Assembly: GCF_023700745.1 (NCBI RefSeq)
Contig: NZ_JAMPYG010000024.1
Location: forward strand, 1 to 34,802
Source of the DNA: Rhodoferax sp.
Lineage (GTDB): Bacteria > Pseudomonadota > Gammaproteobacteria > Burkholderiales > Burkholderiaceae_C
DNA length: 34,802 nt
Direction: 5' to 3'
The translations under genes were made by a program, and so were the position numbers. Below the pieces are notes generated by a model that was given only the letters and a program-made list of their open reading frames with translations, searched no databases and was not told the DNA's origin. This document shows, piece by piece, positions 1 through 7,258 of the stretch (position 1 is its first letter; every line of letters starts with the position of its first letter).

Positions 1-312
1 GACAAAGAACAGTATGTTGCATGTCAGCATGAGCGCCTCGCTCAGGAACAGGCACAGTTTCTTGCCCCCTATGCCCAGGTGCTTGACCAGAGTGTCCACG
101 CCCAGATGCCCTTTTTCGCGCATCGCCACCATCGCCCCGATGTAGGTCAGCCAGATGAAGCAGTAACGCGACATTTCGTCAGAGACGTCGATGCCCGAGT
201 TGAAGCCGTAGCGCAGCACCACGTTGCCGAACACCATGAAGACCATGGCGATCATGCACGCAACGATCAGCAGGTCCAGCAGTTTGAAGAATGGATGTAT
301 TATTTTTTGCAC
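1..312 (-). CDS. TRAP transporter small permease (DctQ family), partial
   Basis: The reverse strand encodes at least 104 residues and runs off the left edge, so the C-terminus is missing. It has a hydrophobic first helix at about residues 10-35 ending in the family-typical VVLRYGFN, then a second membrane segment containing the SRYCFIWLTYIGA stretch, which is characteristic of DctQ subunits. I chose a GTG start at 312 because an AAGGAG ribosome-binding site precedes it by six bases and no ATG fits. DctQ proteins are the four-helix small membrane subunit of sodium-dependent TRAP uptake systems and work with a large permease (DctM) and a periplasmic binding protein (DctP), presumably encoded to the left. 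It lies 25 bp behind the FadR-type regulator on the same strand, which suggests the transporter imports the sugar acid degraded by the divergent genes; that substrate is inferred. Confidence 0.88.
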   Translation of the reverse strand, partial: MQKIIHPFFKLLDLLIVACMIAMVFMVFGNVVLRYGFNSGIDVSDEMSRYCFIWLTYIGAMVAMREKGHLGVDTLVKHLGIGGKKLCLFLSEALMLTCNILFFV

Positions 313-337
313 CTGGGGCTCCTTAGCGATCAATACC

Positions 338-1081
338 TCATGCCGCTTTCAGCAGGGTGGCTGGCGTATTCAGTTGGGGCAGGCCGTGGCTTGATGCCAG
401 GATTTCTTCAATGTCCTGATGGGCGCCATCAATCAGCACCAGGATTGCCTTTTCGGCCTTGGCGGGGTTGCCGGCAATCACGGCATCGAGTACCGCGCGA
501 TGCAACGCGAGGGAGCTCTCCGGGCCCCCTTTCTTGCGGGTAGACAACTCAAAGCTGGTGCGCAACAGGGCACCGAGCACCTTGCTCATGTGGATGAGCA
601 TGCGGTTGCGGCAGGCCCGCAGCAGTCCCTGATGGAAGCGCAGGTCAAAAGAGACGTAGTCACCGCCTTCTTTCACGGCCCGCTTCATGCCTTCAAAGGC
701 GATTTCAATGTCGGCAATGTCCTCCGGGGTGGCGCGTTGGGCTGCAAGGCGCACAGCGGCAGGCTCAACAACACGCCGCAAATCCATCAGATCGCGCAGG
801 AACTCGGGTGGCAAGCCAGCCTTGGCTTGCCATGCGATGACATCGGGATCGAACCAGTTCCAGTGCGCTTCGGGCAGCACACGGGTACCGACCTTGGGGC
901 CTGTCGTCACCAGGCCTTTGGCGATAAGCGATTTCACGGCTTCACGTATCACGGTGCGACTCACGCCCAGTTGCTCCCCCAGGATCGGCTCGGGCGGCAT
1001 CGATTCGCCGGCAATGTAGCGCCCCGCGACGATGGCTTCGCCGAGATGGTCAACCGTATTGCCGTGGACATTTTTGATCAT
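338..1081 (-). CDS. dgoR: GntR-family (FadR/FCD subfamily) regulator of the sugar-acid cluster, DgoR-like
   Basis: This 247-residue protein has an N-terminal winged helix-turn-helix (GESMPPEPILGEQLGVSRTVIREAVKSL followed by the KVGTRV wing) and a helical C-terminal FCD effector domain with the usual metal-binding-type residues (D/H positions around FDLRFHQGLL and the late LHRAVLDAV helix). I took the ATG at 1081; an in-frame TTG at 1099 is possible but neither has a strong ribosome-binding site. It is transcribed away from the dehydratase gene, with 121 bp between them, and towards the TRAP permease. FadR-type regulators next to galactonate or related sugar-acid genes are typically repressors relieved by the substrate or an intermediate. 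The family is clear; the name DgoR is inferred from the linked dgoK and dgoA. Confidence 0.82.
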   Translation of the reverse strand: MIKNVHGNTVDHLGEAIVAGRYIAGESMPPEPILGEQLGVSRTVIREAVKSLIAKGLVTTGPKVGTRVLPEAHWNWFDPDVIAWQAKAGLPPEFLRDLMDLRRVVEPAAVRLAAQRATPEDIADIEIAFEGMKRAVKEGGDYVSFDLRFHQGLLRACRNRMLIHMSKVLGALLRTSFELSTRKKGGPESSLALHRAVLDAVIAGNPAKAEKAILVLIDGAHQDIEEILASSHGLPQLNTPATLLKAA

Positions 1082-1162
1082 GTTTTTTCTGTTTCTCAAT
1101 TTTTACCATAGGGCGATCGCACGATGATTTTGTCGGGGTTTCCCCTAGTTTTTGATTAATAT

Positions 1163-1179
1163 CATATGACGATAATATG
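1163..1179. promoter_or_regulatory. candidate operator between the divergent regulator and dehydratase genes
   Basis: The AT-rich spacer contains CATAT and ATATG arms separated by seven bases (CATATGACGATAATATG), inside a stretch that also looks like a -10 region. It lies 24 bp before the dehydratase start. GntR/FadR-type regulators bind short AT-rich palindromes overlapping promoters, so this is the best candidate in the 121-bp spacer, but the arms are short and AT-rich symmetry is common by chance. Confidence 0.35.
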
Positions 1180-1202
1180 TTTGAAAATTAAGGATTTACC
1201 CT

Positions 1203-2945
1203 ATGACCCATTCCAGCAAACCCAAAAAGAAACCCGAAGAACTGCGCAGCCAGCAGTGGTTTGGCCGGCAGGACCGCGACGGTTTTGTCTACCGCAGTTG
1301 GGTCAAAGGCAAGGGCGTGCCACACGACCAGTTTGATGGCCGGCCGGTCATTGGCATTTGCAACACCTTCAGTGAACTCACACCCTGTAATTCCCATTTC
1401 CGCACGCTGGCCGAGCAGGTGAAGATTGGTGTGTACGAGGCTGGCGGCTTTCCGATGGAGTTTCCGGTCATGTCGCTGGGTGAGACCCTGATGCGTCCGA
1501 CCGCCATGCTGTACCGCAATCTGGCCAGCATGGATGTGGAGGAAAGCATCCGTGCCAATCCGCTCGACGGCGTCGTGCTGCTGATGGGCTGCGACAAGAC
1601 CACGCCATCCCTGCTGATGGGCGCCTCCAGCGTCAATCTGCCGACCATCGGCGTGTCTGGCGGTGCCATGCTCAATGGCAAATGGCGCGGCCAGGAGCTC
1701 GGCTCGGGCACCGGGGTCTGGAGCATGAGCGAACAGGTGCGCGCCGGCACGCTCAAACTGGAAGAATTCATGGAGGCCGAAAGCTGCATGCACCGCAGCC
1801 ACGGCCATTGCATGACCATGGGCACGGCCTCCACCATGGCCAGTATGGTGGAGGCGCTGGGCATCGGTCTGCCGGGCAATGCGGCTTACCCGGCGGTGGA
1901 CGGGCGGCGCAACGTGCTGGCGCGTAACGCGGGCCGGCGCATCGTCGAGATGGTTCACGAGGACCAGACCATCTCCAAGGTGCTCACGCGCGAAGCCTTC
2001 GAGAACGCGATTCGTACGCTGGCGGCCATTGGTGGCTCCACCAATGCGGTGATTCATCTGATCGCCATCGCCGGTCGCCTGGGCGTGCCCCTCAGCGTGG
2101 ACGACTTCGACCGCCTGGCCAGCGAACTCCCCTGTCTGGTCAACCTGCAGCCTTCGGGCCAGCATCTGATGGAAGATTTTTGCTACGCTGGCGGCCTGCC
2201 GGTGGTCATGAAGGAAATCGGCCATCTTCTGCATCGGGACATCATCACGGTCAGTGGCCGGAGCGTGGCCGAAAATTTCGCTGATGCGCAGAACTACGAC
2301 CCGCGCGTGATCAAGAAATTTGACGAGCCGTTCAAGGACAAGGCCGGTATTGCTGTGTTGCGCGGCAATCTGGCGCCGCGCGGCGCCGTCATCAAGCCCA
2401 GCGCGGCCACCCCCGGGCTGCTGGTGCACACCGGCCGTGCCGTGGTGTTCGAGGACAGCCATGATTTCCACGCCCGCATCGACGACGACCAACTCGATGT
2501 GGACGAGACCTGTATCCTGGTGCTGAAGAACTGCGGACCCAAGGGCTATCCCGGCATGGCCGAAATCGGCAACATGCCGCTGCCGCCGAAAGTGCTGAAG
2601 AAAGGCATCACCGACATGGTTCGCATCAGCGATGCGCGCATGAGCGGCACCGCCTATGGCACCGTGGTGCTGCATACCGCCCCCGAGGCGGCGGCCGGTG
2701 GCCCGCTGGCGGTCGTGCAAAACGGCGACATGATTGAACTCAACGTGCCCGAGCGTCGCCTGCAATTGCTCATCAGCGACGAGGAACTGGCGCGGCGGCT
2801 GCTCAGCTGGAAGGCTCCTGAGCCACCGCTGTCCTCGGGTTACTGGAAGCTCTATGTTGACCATGTGCTGCAGGCCGACGAAGGTGCGGATCTTGACTTC
2901 CTGGTCGGCCAGCGCGGCGCTTTCGTGCCGAAAGACAACCACTGA
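1203..2945 (+). CDS. IlvD/Edd-family sugar-acid dehydratase (L-arabinonate/D-xylonate/galactonate type)
   Basis: This 580-residue protein dehydrates an aldonic acid to a 2-keto-3-deoxy acid. It matches the pentonate/hexonate subgroup of the IlvD/Edd family (about 580 residues) rather than true dihydroxy-acid dehydratase. The three iron-sulfur cluster cysteines are visible at C62 (SELTPCNSH), C130 (MGCDKTTPS) and C203 (SHGHCMTMG). K132 is the position carbamylated to bind magnesium, and a catalytic serine lies near S481 in DARMSGTAYG. Spacing of the cysteines agrees with L-arabinonate dehydratase of Rhizobium as I recall it. The start ATG follows an AAGGAT site. It is first in a run with a hydroxyacid dehydrogenase, dgoK and dgoA, so galactonate or a related hexonate is the likely substrate; this uses a different fold from the enolase-type DgoD. 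Confidence 0.88.
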   Translation: MTHSSKPKKKPEELRSQQWFGRQDRDGFVYRSWVKGKGVPHDQFDGRPVIGICNTFSELTPCNSHFRTLAEQVKIGVYEAGGFPMEFPVMSLGETLMRPTAMLYRNLASMDVEESIRANPLDGVVLLMGCDKTTPSLLMGASSVNLPTIGVSGGAMLNGKWRGQELGSGTGVWSMSEQVRAGTLKLEEFMEAESCMHRSHGHCMTMGTASTMASMVEALGIGLPGNAAYPAVDGRRNVLARNAGRRIVEMVHEDQTISKVLTREAFENAIRTLAAIGGSTNAVIHLIAIAGRLGVPLSVDDFDRLASELPCLVNLQPSGQHLMEDFCYAGGLPVVMKEIGHLLHRDIITVSGRSVAENFADAQNYDPRVIKKFDEPFKDKAGIAVLRGNLAPRGAVIKPSAATPGLLVHTGRAVVFEDSHDFHARIDDDQLDVDETCILVLKNCGPKGYPGMAEIGNMPLPPKVLKKGITDMVRISDARMSGTAYGTVVLHTAPEAAAGGPLAVVQNGDMIELNVPERRLQLLISDEELARRLLSWKAPEPPLSSGYWKLYVDHVLQADEGADLDFLVGQRGAFVPKDNH

Positions 2946-2955
2946 AGCGCGAAAA

Positions 2956-3909
2956 ATGAAAATCCTGATTACCGACTATGACTTTCCCGATCTTGAATTG
3001 GAGCAGGCGCTGTATCGCGCTGCCGGCATTGAGGTGGTTGTTGCACAATGCCGCACCGAGGACGAGGTGATCGCCGCATCGGTCGGCTGCCAGGGTCTGC
3101 TGGTGCAATACGCGCCGATCAATGCCAAGGTGTTCGCGGCCCGCCCCGAGATCCGGATCGTCAGCCGCTACGGCGCCGGTTTCGACACCGTTAATACCGT
3201 CGATGCAAAAGCGCATGGCGTGTGGGTCGGCAATTCGCCCGATTACGGCGTCGGTGAGGTGGCCACCCACGCGCTGGCGATGACGCTGTCGCTACTGCGG
3301 CACATCGCGTTCTACGATCGGGACGTCAAGGCCGGGAAGTGGCATTTCACGAGCGCCGGCAAGATGCAGCGTGTCGTTGACATGACCGTCGGCATTCTGG
3401 GCCTCGGCCGCATCGGCAAGCGCATGGCGCATATCAGCCGCAACAGTTTCAAGCGCGTGATCGCCTGCGATCCCTACATCATTGACGGCGATTTTCCGGC
3501 TTATGTCGAACGCGTCAGCAAGGAAGAACTGTTTGCGCAGGCCGATGCCATCTCCCTGCATGTGCCGCTCACCGATGAAACGCGGGGCATGGTGGACGCG
3601 TCAGTCCTCGGATTGATGAAGCACGGCAGCGTGCTGGTCAACACCGCGCGCGGTGCCGTGGTCAATATCGATGACTTGCTGGCCGTGCTCGATGCCGGCA
3701 GGCTCGACGGTGCTGCGCTGGATGTGCTGCCGATCGAACCGCCAGCGATCGATTCGCGCATCGTGCAGCATCCGCGGGTATTGCTGTCGCCACACGCGGC
3801 GTTTTATTCGGTGGTCGCGGAAAAGGAGCTGCGGCGCAAGGCGGCACAGAATCTGGTCGACTGGTCGCGCCAGGGTCATCCATCCTATGTGGTCATCAGT
3901 GGCAAATAG
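2956..3909 (+). CDS. D-isomer-specific 2-hydroxyacid dehydrogenase family protein
   Basis: The protein is 317 residues when started at the ATG at 2956, eleven bases after the dehydratase stop; longer in-frame starts would overlap the dehydratase gene. It has the two-domain layout of the SerA/LdhA family: an N-terminal flavodoxin-like part, the NAD-binding motif GLGRIG (residues 149-154) and the catalytic trio R232 (NTARGAV), E261 (PIEPP) and H280 (SPHAAF). These enzymes interconvert 2-keto acids and D-2-hydroxy acids with NAD(P)H. Its place between a sugar-acid dehydratase and a 2-keto-3-deoxygalactonate kinase suggests it acts on a sugar acid or keto acid of the same pathway, perhaps oxidising an alternative substrate into it. 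The exact substrate cannot be read from the sequence. Confidence 0.85.
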   Translation: MKILITDYDFPDLELEQALYRAAGIEVVVAQCRTEDEVIAASVGCQGLLVQYAPINAKVFAARPEIRIVSRYGAGFDTVNTVDAKAHGVWVGNSPDYGVGEVATHALAMTLSLLRHIAFYDRDVKAGKWHFTSAGKMQRVVDMTVGILGLGRIGKRMAHISRNSFKRVIACDPYIIDGDFPAYVERVSKEELFAQADAISLHVPLTDETRGMVDASVLGLMKHGSVLVNTARGAVVNIDDLLAVLDAGRLDGAALDVLPIEPPAIDSRIVQHPRVLLSPHAAFYSVVAEKELRRKAAQNLVDWSRQGHPSYVVISGK

Positions 3910-3928
3910 TCAACAACCAAGGAGCACC

Positions 3929-4840
3929 ATGAAGGGTCGTACCTTGCTCGCGGTTGACTGGGGCACCTCGTCGCTGCGCGGCGCCTGGCTTGACGCGCGC
4001 GGCCAGACGGTGGAAGAGCGCTCCTTTGCCAGGGGTATTCTGACGGTGGCACCCGGCGAATTCCCTTCTGTTTTCAATTCCTGCTTTGGCGACTGGATGC
4101 AAAAACCTGACGCCTTTTGCCTGATGTCCGGCATGGTCGGCAGCAAGCAGGGTTGGTTGGAAGCACCTTATTGCACTTGTCCGGCCGGGTTCACCGAAGT
4201 CGCCGCCAACCTGGCATGGGTGGAGCCGGACCGCATCGCCATCGTGTCGGGGCTGTGCTGTGAAAACGACGGTATTCCCGATGTCATGCGGGGAGAGGAA
4301 ACCCAGATTTTTGGCGCCCTCCAACTGCTCGGGCGGCAAGACGCACTGCTGGTGCTTCCCGGTACGCACAGCAAATGGGTACGGGTGCAAGCGGGCCAGA
4401 TCCAGTCATTCTCTACCTTCATGACGGGCGAGTTTTTTGCCTTGCTGCGACAGCATTCGATTTTGTCGCGCACCCTGCCGGCCAGCGATGGTGAATTCGA
4501 CCGCGAGGCGTTCGATCAGGGGGTGACACTGGCGCTGCGCAGCAGCAGCCTGTTGCATTCTGCCTTCAGCACGCGCACCCTGTCCTTGTTCGACCGGTTG
4601 CCGGCCGCCTCGCTGCCCAGCTATTTGTCCGGCCTAGTCATTGGCGAGGAGATGCGTGCCCAGACATGGCAGGCTCATGCCGAGGTGGTCATCATCGGAT
4701 CGGAATCATTAACTCAGCGCTACCAAAGTGCGCTGGCCCAATGCGGTGTCAGCGCGTGTCGGGTGGGCTCGGAGGCGACTTGGGCCGGTTTGTGGGCGAT
4801 CGCGCAAAAGCTCCGTCCCAACTTGTTGAAACAATCATGA
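3929..4840 (+). CDS. dgoK: 2-dehydro-3-deoxygalactonokinase
   Basis: A 303-residue DgoK-family kinase that phosphorylates 2-dehydro-3-deoxy-D-galactonate with ATP to the 6-phosphate. The N-terminal nucleotide-binding loop AVDWGTSSLRGAWL (from residue 8), the internal SGMVGSKQGW segment, the MRGEETQIFGA stretch and the LPGTHSKWV motif are typical of this family. The start at 3929 is supported by an AAGGAG site six bases upstream; a much longer in-frame extension overlaps the dehydrogenase gene and is rejected. Its stop overlaps the aldolase start by three bases (ATGA), indicating translational coupling. Together with the aldolase it forms the lower half of the De Ley-Doudoroff pathway. Confidence 0.93.
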   Translation: MKGRTLLAVDWGTSSLRGAWLDARGQTVEERSFARGILTVAPGEFPSVFNSCFGDWMQKPDAFCLMSGMVGSKQGWLEAPYCTCPAGFTEVAANLAWVEPDRIAIVSGLCCENDGIPDVMRGEETQIFGALQLLGRQDALLVLPGTHSKWVRVQAGQIQSFSTFMTGEFFALLRQHSILSRTLPASDGEFDREAFDQGVTLALRSSSLLHSAFSTRTLSLFDRLPAASLPSYLSGLVIGEEMRAQTWQAHAEVVIIGSESLTQRYQSALAQCGVSACRVGSEATWAGLWAIAQKLRPNLLKQS

Positions 4841-5478
4841 ATGCACACCAGAAATTTGACGCCGCGCTGAACCAACTTCCCCTGGTCGCCATCCTGCGCG
4901 GCCTGCAAACGTATGAAGCCGCGGCGGTAGGGGAGGCCTTGACAAGCACGGGGTGGACTTTGATCGAGGTTCCCCTTAACTCACCGGATCCACTTGCCAG
5001 CATAGCCACTTTGACCCGCAACTTTCCGCAGGCGCTGATCGGTGCCGGCACGGTGCTCACGCCCGACGATGTACGCAATGTTCATGCTGCCGGTGGCCAA
5101 TTGATCGTGTCACCCAATTTCAACCCGGTTGTCGTGCGAGAAGCTGTGCGCCTGGGACTGGTGTGCCTGCCTGGCGTGATGACGGCCACCGAGGCCTTTG
5201 CCGCACTGGAGGCTGGCGCCACGGGACTCAAGCTATTTCCGTCAGAGATGATTAGCCCCGCAGTGGTTCGGGCACTGCGTGCTGTCTTGCCAGCAGACAC
5301 GCGATTGCTGCCGGTGGGTGGCATCACGCCGGAAAACATGGGCCAGTACCTTGCTGCCGGCGCCACTGGCTTTGGCATTGGATCAGCCCTCTACAAGCCC
5401 GGCATGAAAGCAACCCAGGTGCAGGGCCATGCGATGAATTTCATGTCCGCCTTTCGCGCTTCATTGGTGTCCCGCTGA
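4837..5478 (+). CDS. dgoA: 2-dehydro-3-deoxy-6-phosphogalactonate aldolase
   Basis: This 213-residue class I aldolase cleaves 2-dehydro-3-deoxy-6-phosphogalactonate into pyruvate and glyceraldehyde 3-phosphate. Family landmarks are VAILRG (residues 17-22), the catalytic glutamate E44 in IEVPLNS, GAGTVLTPDDV, and the Schiff-base lysine K132 in GLKLFPSE, followed by the phosphate-binding GGITPENM and FGIGSALY loops. The LKLFPSE form (rather than KFFPAE) favours the galactonate over the gluconate enzyme. The ATG at 4837 overlaps the dgoK stop; the gene is the last of the plus-strand cluster and is followed by a convergent gene 105 bp away. Confidence 0.92.
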   Translation: MNAHQKFDAALNQLPLVAILRGLQTYEAAAVGEALTSTGWTLIEVPLNSPDPLASIATLTRNFPQALIGAGTVLTPDDVRNVHAAGGQLIVSPNFNPVVVREAVRLGLVCLPGVMTATEAFAALEAGATGLKLFPSEMISPAVVRALRAVLPADTRLLPVGGITPENMGQYLAAGATGFGIGSALYKPGMKATQVQGHAMNFMSAFRASLVSR

Positions 5479-5583
5479 GAGCACCGCAAGCTTGTGGGCC
5501 TGACGATTCAAAAACACGACAACCTGATCAACGGCCAATGGTAGCGGGTACCAGCCAGGCGCCCAACCTCAACCCGCCGGCCC

Positions 5584-6273
5584 TCAGCGGGCGAACAGGG
5601 TAGCGATGCGTGCCTGCAGCGCGGGTACCACGTCCTCGTCAAACCAGGGGTTTTGCTTGAACCAGGGCTGGTTGCGCGGCGAAGGGTGCGGCAGCGGTAT
5701 GAATCGCGGCGCGTACTCCCGCCAGGCCATCGTGGTTGCGGTCAGTGACCGTTTGCGGCGGCTGCCGAGAAAATGGCGCTGCGCATATTGACCGACCAGC
5801 AGCGTCAATTCAATCTGCGGCAGCCGGGCCAGCAACTGGTCGAGCCAGAGCGCCGCACATTCACGACGTGGCGGCAAATCACCACCCGTTGTGCGCCCCG
5901 GATAGCAAAAGCCCATCGGAATGATGGCGATGCGCGATTCGTCATAGAAGAACGTCTTGTCGATCCCCAGCCATGCGCGCAGACAATCCCCACTCGGGTC
6001 GTCCCAGGGGATACCGGTCATGTGCACGCGCGCACCGGGTGCCTGCCCCACGATGAGGATGCGGGCCGTTTCACCCGCACGCAGTACCGGACGAGGACCA
6101 AGCGGCAGATGCGACTCGCATACACGGCAATTGCGTACCGCCGTCAGCAGTGCGTCAAGGTTGGGATAAGTGGCTTCGGGTTTAGCCATTTCCCTCGCTC
6201 CCCCAAGCTTGGAACGGGTAGCCTTGAGGACGGAGCGCGCAAAAATAATCTTGGGCTTGTTCGGTTCAATCAT
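5584..6273 (-). CDS. uracil-DNA glycosylase family protein
   Basis: A 229-residue member of the COG1573-type uracil-DNA glycosylase superfamily, predicted to act on damaged or deaminated bases in DNA. The catalytic-loop motif GQAPGARVHMTG, the invariant-looking block IPWDDPSGDCLRAWLG, the PMGFCYPG and LPPRREC segments and the second motif LPHPSPRN are all present, which fits one conserved proteobacterial subgroup. It has only the CRVC pair near residue 50 and lacks the full four-cysteine iron-sulfur set of family 4 enzymes. The longest frame starts at 6273; an ATG at 6189 (MAKPEATYP) has a good GAGGGAA site just upstream and is an equally likely true start, giving 201 residues. It is convergent with dgoA and has no obvious operon partner. 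Confidence 0.85.
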   Translation of the reverse strand: MIEPNKPKIIFARSVLKATRSKLGGAREMAKPEATYPNLDALLTAVRNCRVCESHLPLGPRPVLRAGETARILIVGQAPGARVHMTGIPWDDPSGDCLRAWLGIDKTFFYDESRIAIIPMGFCYPGRTTGGDLPPRRECAALWLDQLLARLPQIELTLLVGQYAQRHFLGSRRKRSLTATTMAWREYAPRFIPLPHPSPRNQPWFKQNPWFDEDVVPALQARIATLFAR

Positions 6274-6459
6274 GCGGTTTCAGTGTGTTGGCTGTTGCTC
6301 CCAGTCTGACAGGCGCCCATCATAAGATGCATGTTAACTACCCCTACTGAACAATCGTGTCGCGCACCACGCGTATGCTTTGCCGTCTGGCAATGGCAGA
6401 TTCAAATATGGCGAACGTGCCATCGTCTGGCTTCTATCACGTTCATCGGGAGTTAAACC

Positions 6460-6597
6460 ATGAAATTTTCGAGCATGATTATCTCGGCGCACCTTGCAGC
6501 GTGCGAGGGGCCCCGGTCGAGCGCGCTGCGCTGGCTGCACCGGCCCGCCGGCGAGCGCCAGAGCCAGAGCCAGACTGCTGCAAGGGCATCTTCATGA
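6460..6597 (+). CDS. possible small ORF overlapping the DUF488 start
   Basis: An ATG at 6460, preceded by a GGGAG site, opens a 45-residue frame (starting MKFSSMIISAHLAA) whose TGA overlaps the DUF488 ATG as ATGA. The start and the coupled stop suggest either a translated leader or the remnant of a longer gene; the first residues resemble a short export signal, but the rest (many R, S, Q, A) is unlike a folded domain. I recognise no homologue. The rest of 6274-6593 holds no other gene I can support. Confidence 0.25.
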   Translation: MKFSSMIISAHLAACEGPRSSALRWLHRPAGERQSQSQTAARASS

Positions 6598-6983
6598 GCA
6601 CGAAAATTCCAGCCAGCCATATCCGGATCAAGCGCGCTTACGATCCGCCATCCCACGACGACGGTGTGCGTGTATTGATTGACCGCCTGTGGCCGCGAGG
6701 CATCAAGAAGGAGAGTTTGGCCGTGGATCAATGGGCCAAGGAGCTTGCGCCCAGCACCGCGCTACGCCAGTGGTTCGGTCATGACCCCGCGCGCTGGCAG
6801 GAGTTTCGCCAGCGCTATGCGGCCGAATTGCGCCCACACGCGGAGTTACTCGATACCTTGCGCACAATGGCGCGCAAGGGCTCTGTCACGCTCGTGTATG
6901 GCGCGCATGACGAAGCACACAATAACGCGGTTGCCCTGCGGGAATTTCTTCTTGCAACCGAGGCTATCGACGTCAACCGGTGA
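6594..6983 (+). CDS. DUF488 family protein (YeaO-like)
   Basis: A 129-residue protein of the DUF488 family, as judged from the conserved start IRIKRAYDPPSHDDGVRVLIDRLWPRG, the KELAPSTALRQWFGHDP block and the closing TLVYGAHDEAHNNAVALREFL. This is full length for the YeaO group. Biochemical function is unknown; the family is often found near stress or respiratory genes. I chose the ATG at 6594; frames extending upstream have no family similarity. The coding end is immediately followed by the relic of a ferritin-like gene. Confidence 0.85.
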   Translation: MSTKIPASHIRIKRAYDPPSHDDGVRVLIDRLWPRGIKKESLAVDQWAKELAPSTALRQWFGHDPARWQEFRQRYAAELRPHAELLDTLRTMARKGSVTLVYGAHDEAHNNAVALREFLLATEAIDVNR

Positions 6984-7120
6984 CGCAAGCCGCTGACGTG
7001 CAGATTTCCAGCACAGCCATTGGTGCAATGCTGGAGGTCATCGCAGCAAGCTCCTCACCAAGCCCGAGCTGGACTTGGCCGTGACCTTGCAAGGCCATCG
7101 CCAAGCCCCTGCACGGTGAA
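6983..7120 (+). pseudogene. relic of a ferritin-like protein gene (frameshifted, internal deletion)
   Basis: Directly after the DUF488 stop, one frame reads QAADVQISSTAIGAMLEVIA, and from 7045 the next frame reads SKLLTKPELDLAVTLQGH. Both match consecutive parts of the intact ferritin-like protein encoded at 10046-10618 (KAADIQILNTAIGAELEAIA and SKLLSKPVLDLALTFQGH). The segment YQLGAE between them is missing, which also shifts the frame; the signal peptide and the C-terminal two thirds are absent. The remainder to 7258 shows only scattered similarity. This is a degraded second copy of the ferritin-like gene, either an old duplication or the residue of a rearrangement. Confidence 0.8.
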
Positions 7121-7179
7121 CATGGGTGTTGTGCCGTTTGGAAATGACGTCCGCAACTTCACTGTACGACTGAAAGATT

Positions 7180-7209
7180 CGGAACGCCGCGGACCGCCTG
7201 ATCATCTAA
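7180..7209 (+). promoter_or_regulatory. candidate ECF-sigma promoter of the diheme cytochrome gene
   Basis: CGGAACG at 7180-7186 and CATCTAA at 7203-7209 line up without gaps with CGAAACG and CATCTAA upstream of the ECF sigma gene (9246-9275). GGAAC/GAAAC-type -35 boxes with a TCTAA-like -10 are of the kind read by ECF sigma factors. The element lies 50 bp before the cytochrome start. Similarity continues into ACAGGA downstream, so common descent of the two upstream regions is an alternative to independent promoter function. Confidence 0.5.
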
Positions 7210-7258
7210 CACACAGGAGCCACACTGAATATTTCAAAACAAGCGTAAAGGATTGAAC

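Noticed and set aside
1134..1145. GGGG-TTT-CCCC hairpin followed by TAGTTTTTG as a terminator
   Set aside because: Only a four-base stem with a three-base loop, and it lies in the promoter region between divergent genes where no transcript needs to end.
1188..2942. Very long minus-strand open frame opposite the dehydratase gene
   Set aside because: It mirrors a strongly recognisable IlvD/Edd gene, is rich in H, Q and R without any domain, and arises from the high GC of the codon third positions.
6410..6441. CGAACG followed by a TATCAC-like box before the small ORF at 6460, as a third ECF promoter
   Set aside because: Spacing differs by a base and the -10 box lacks the CATCTAA match seen at the other two sites.
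7121..7256. Possible continuation of the ferritin-like relic or a small protein gene upstream of the diheme cytochrome
   Set aside because: Similarity to the intact ferritin-like gene fades after 7120, and the frame has no plausible start.
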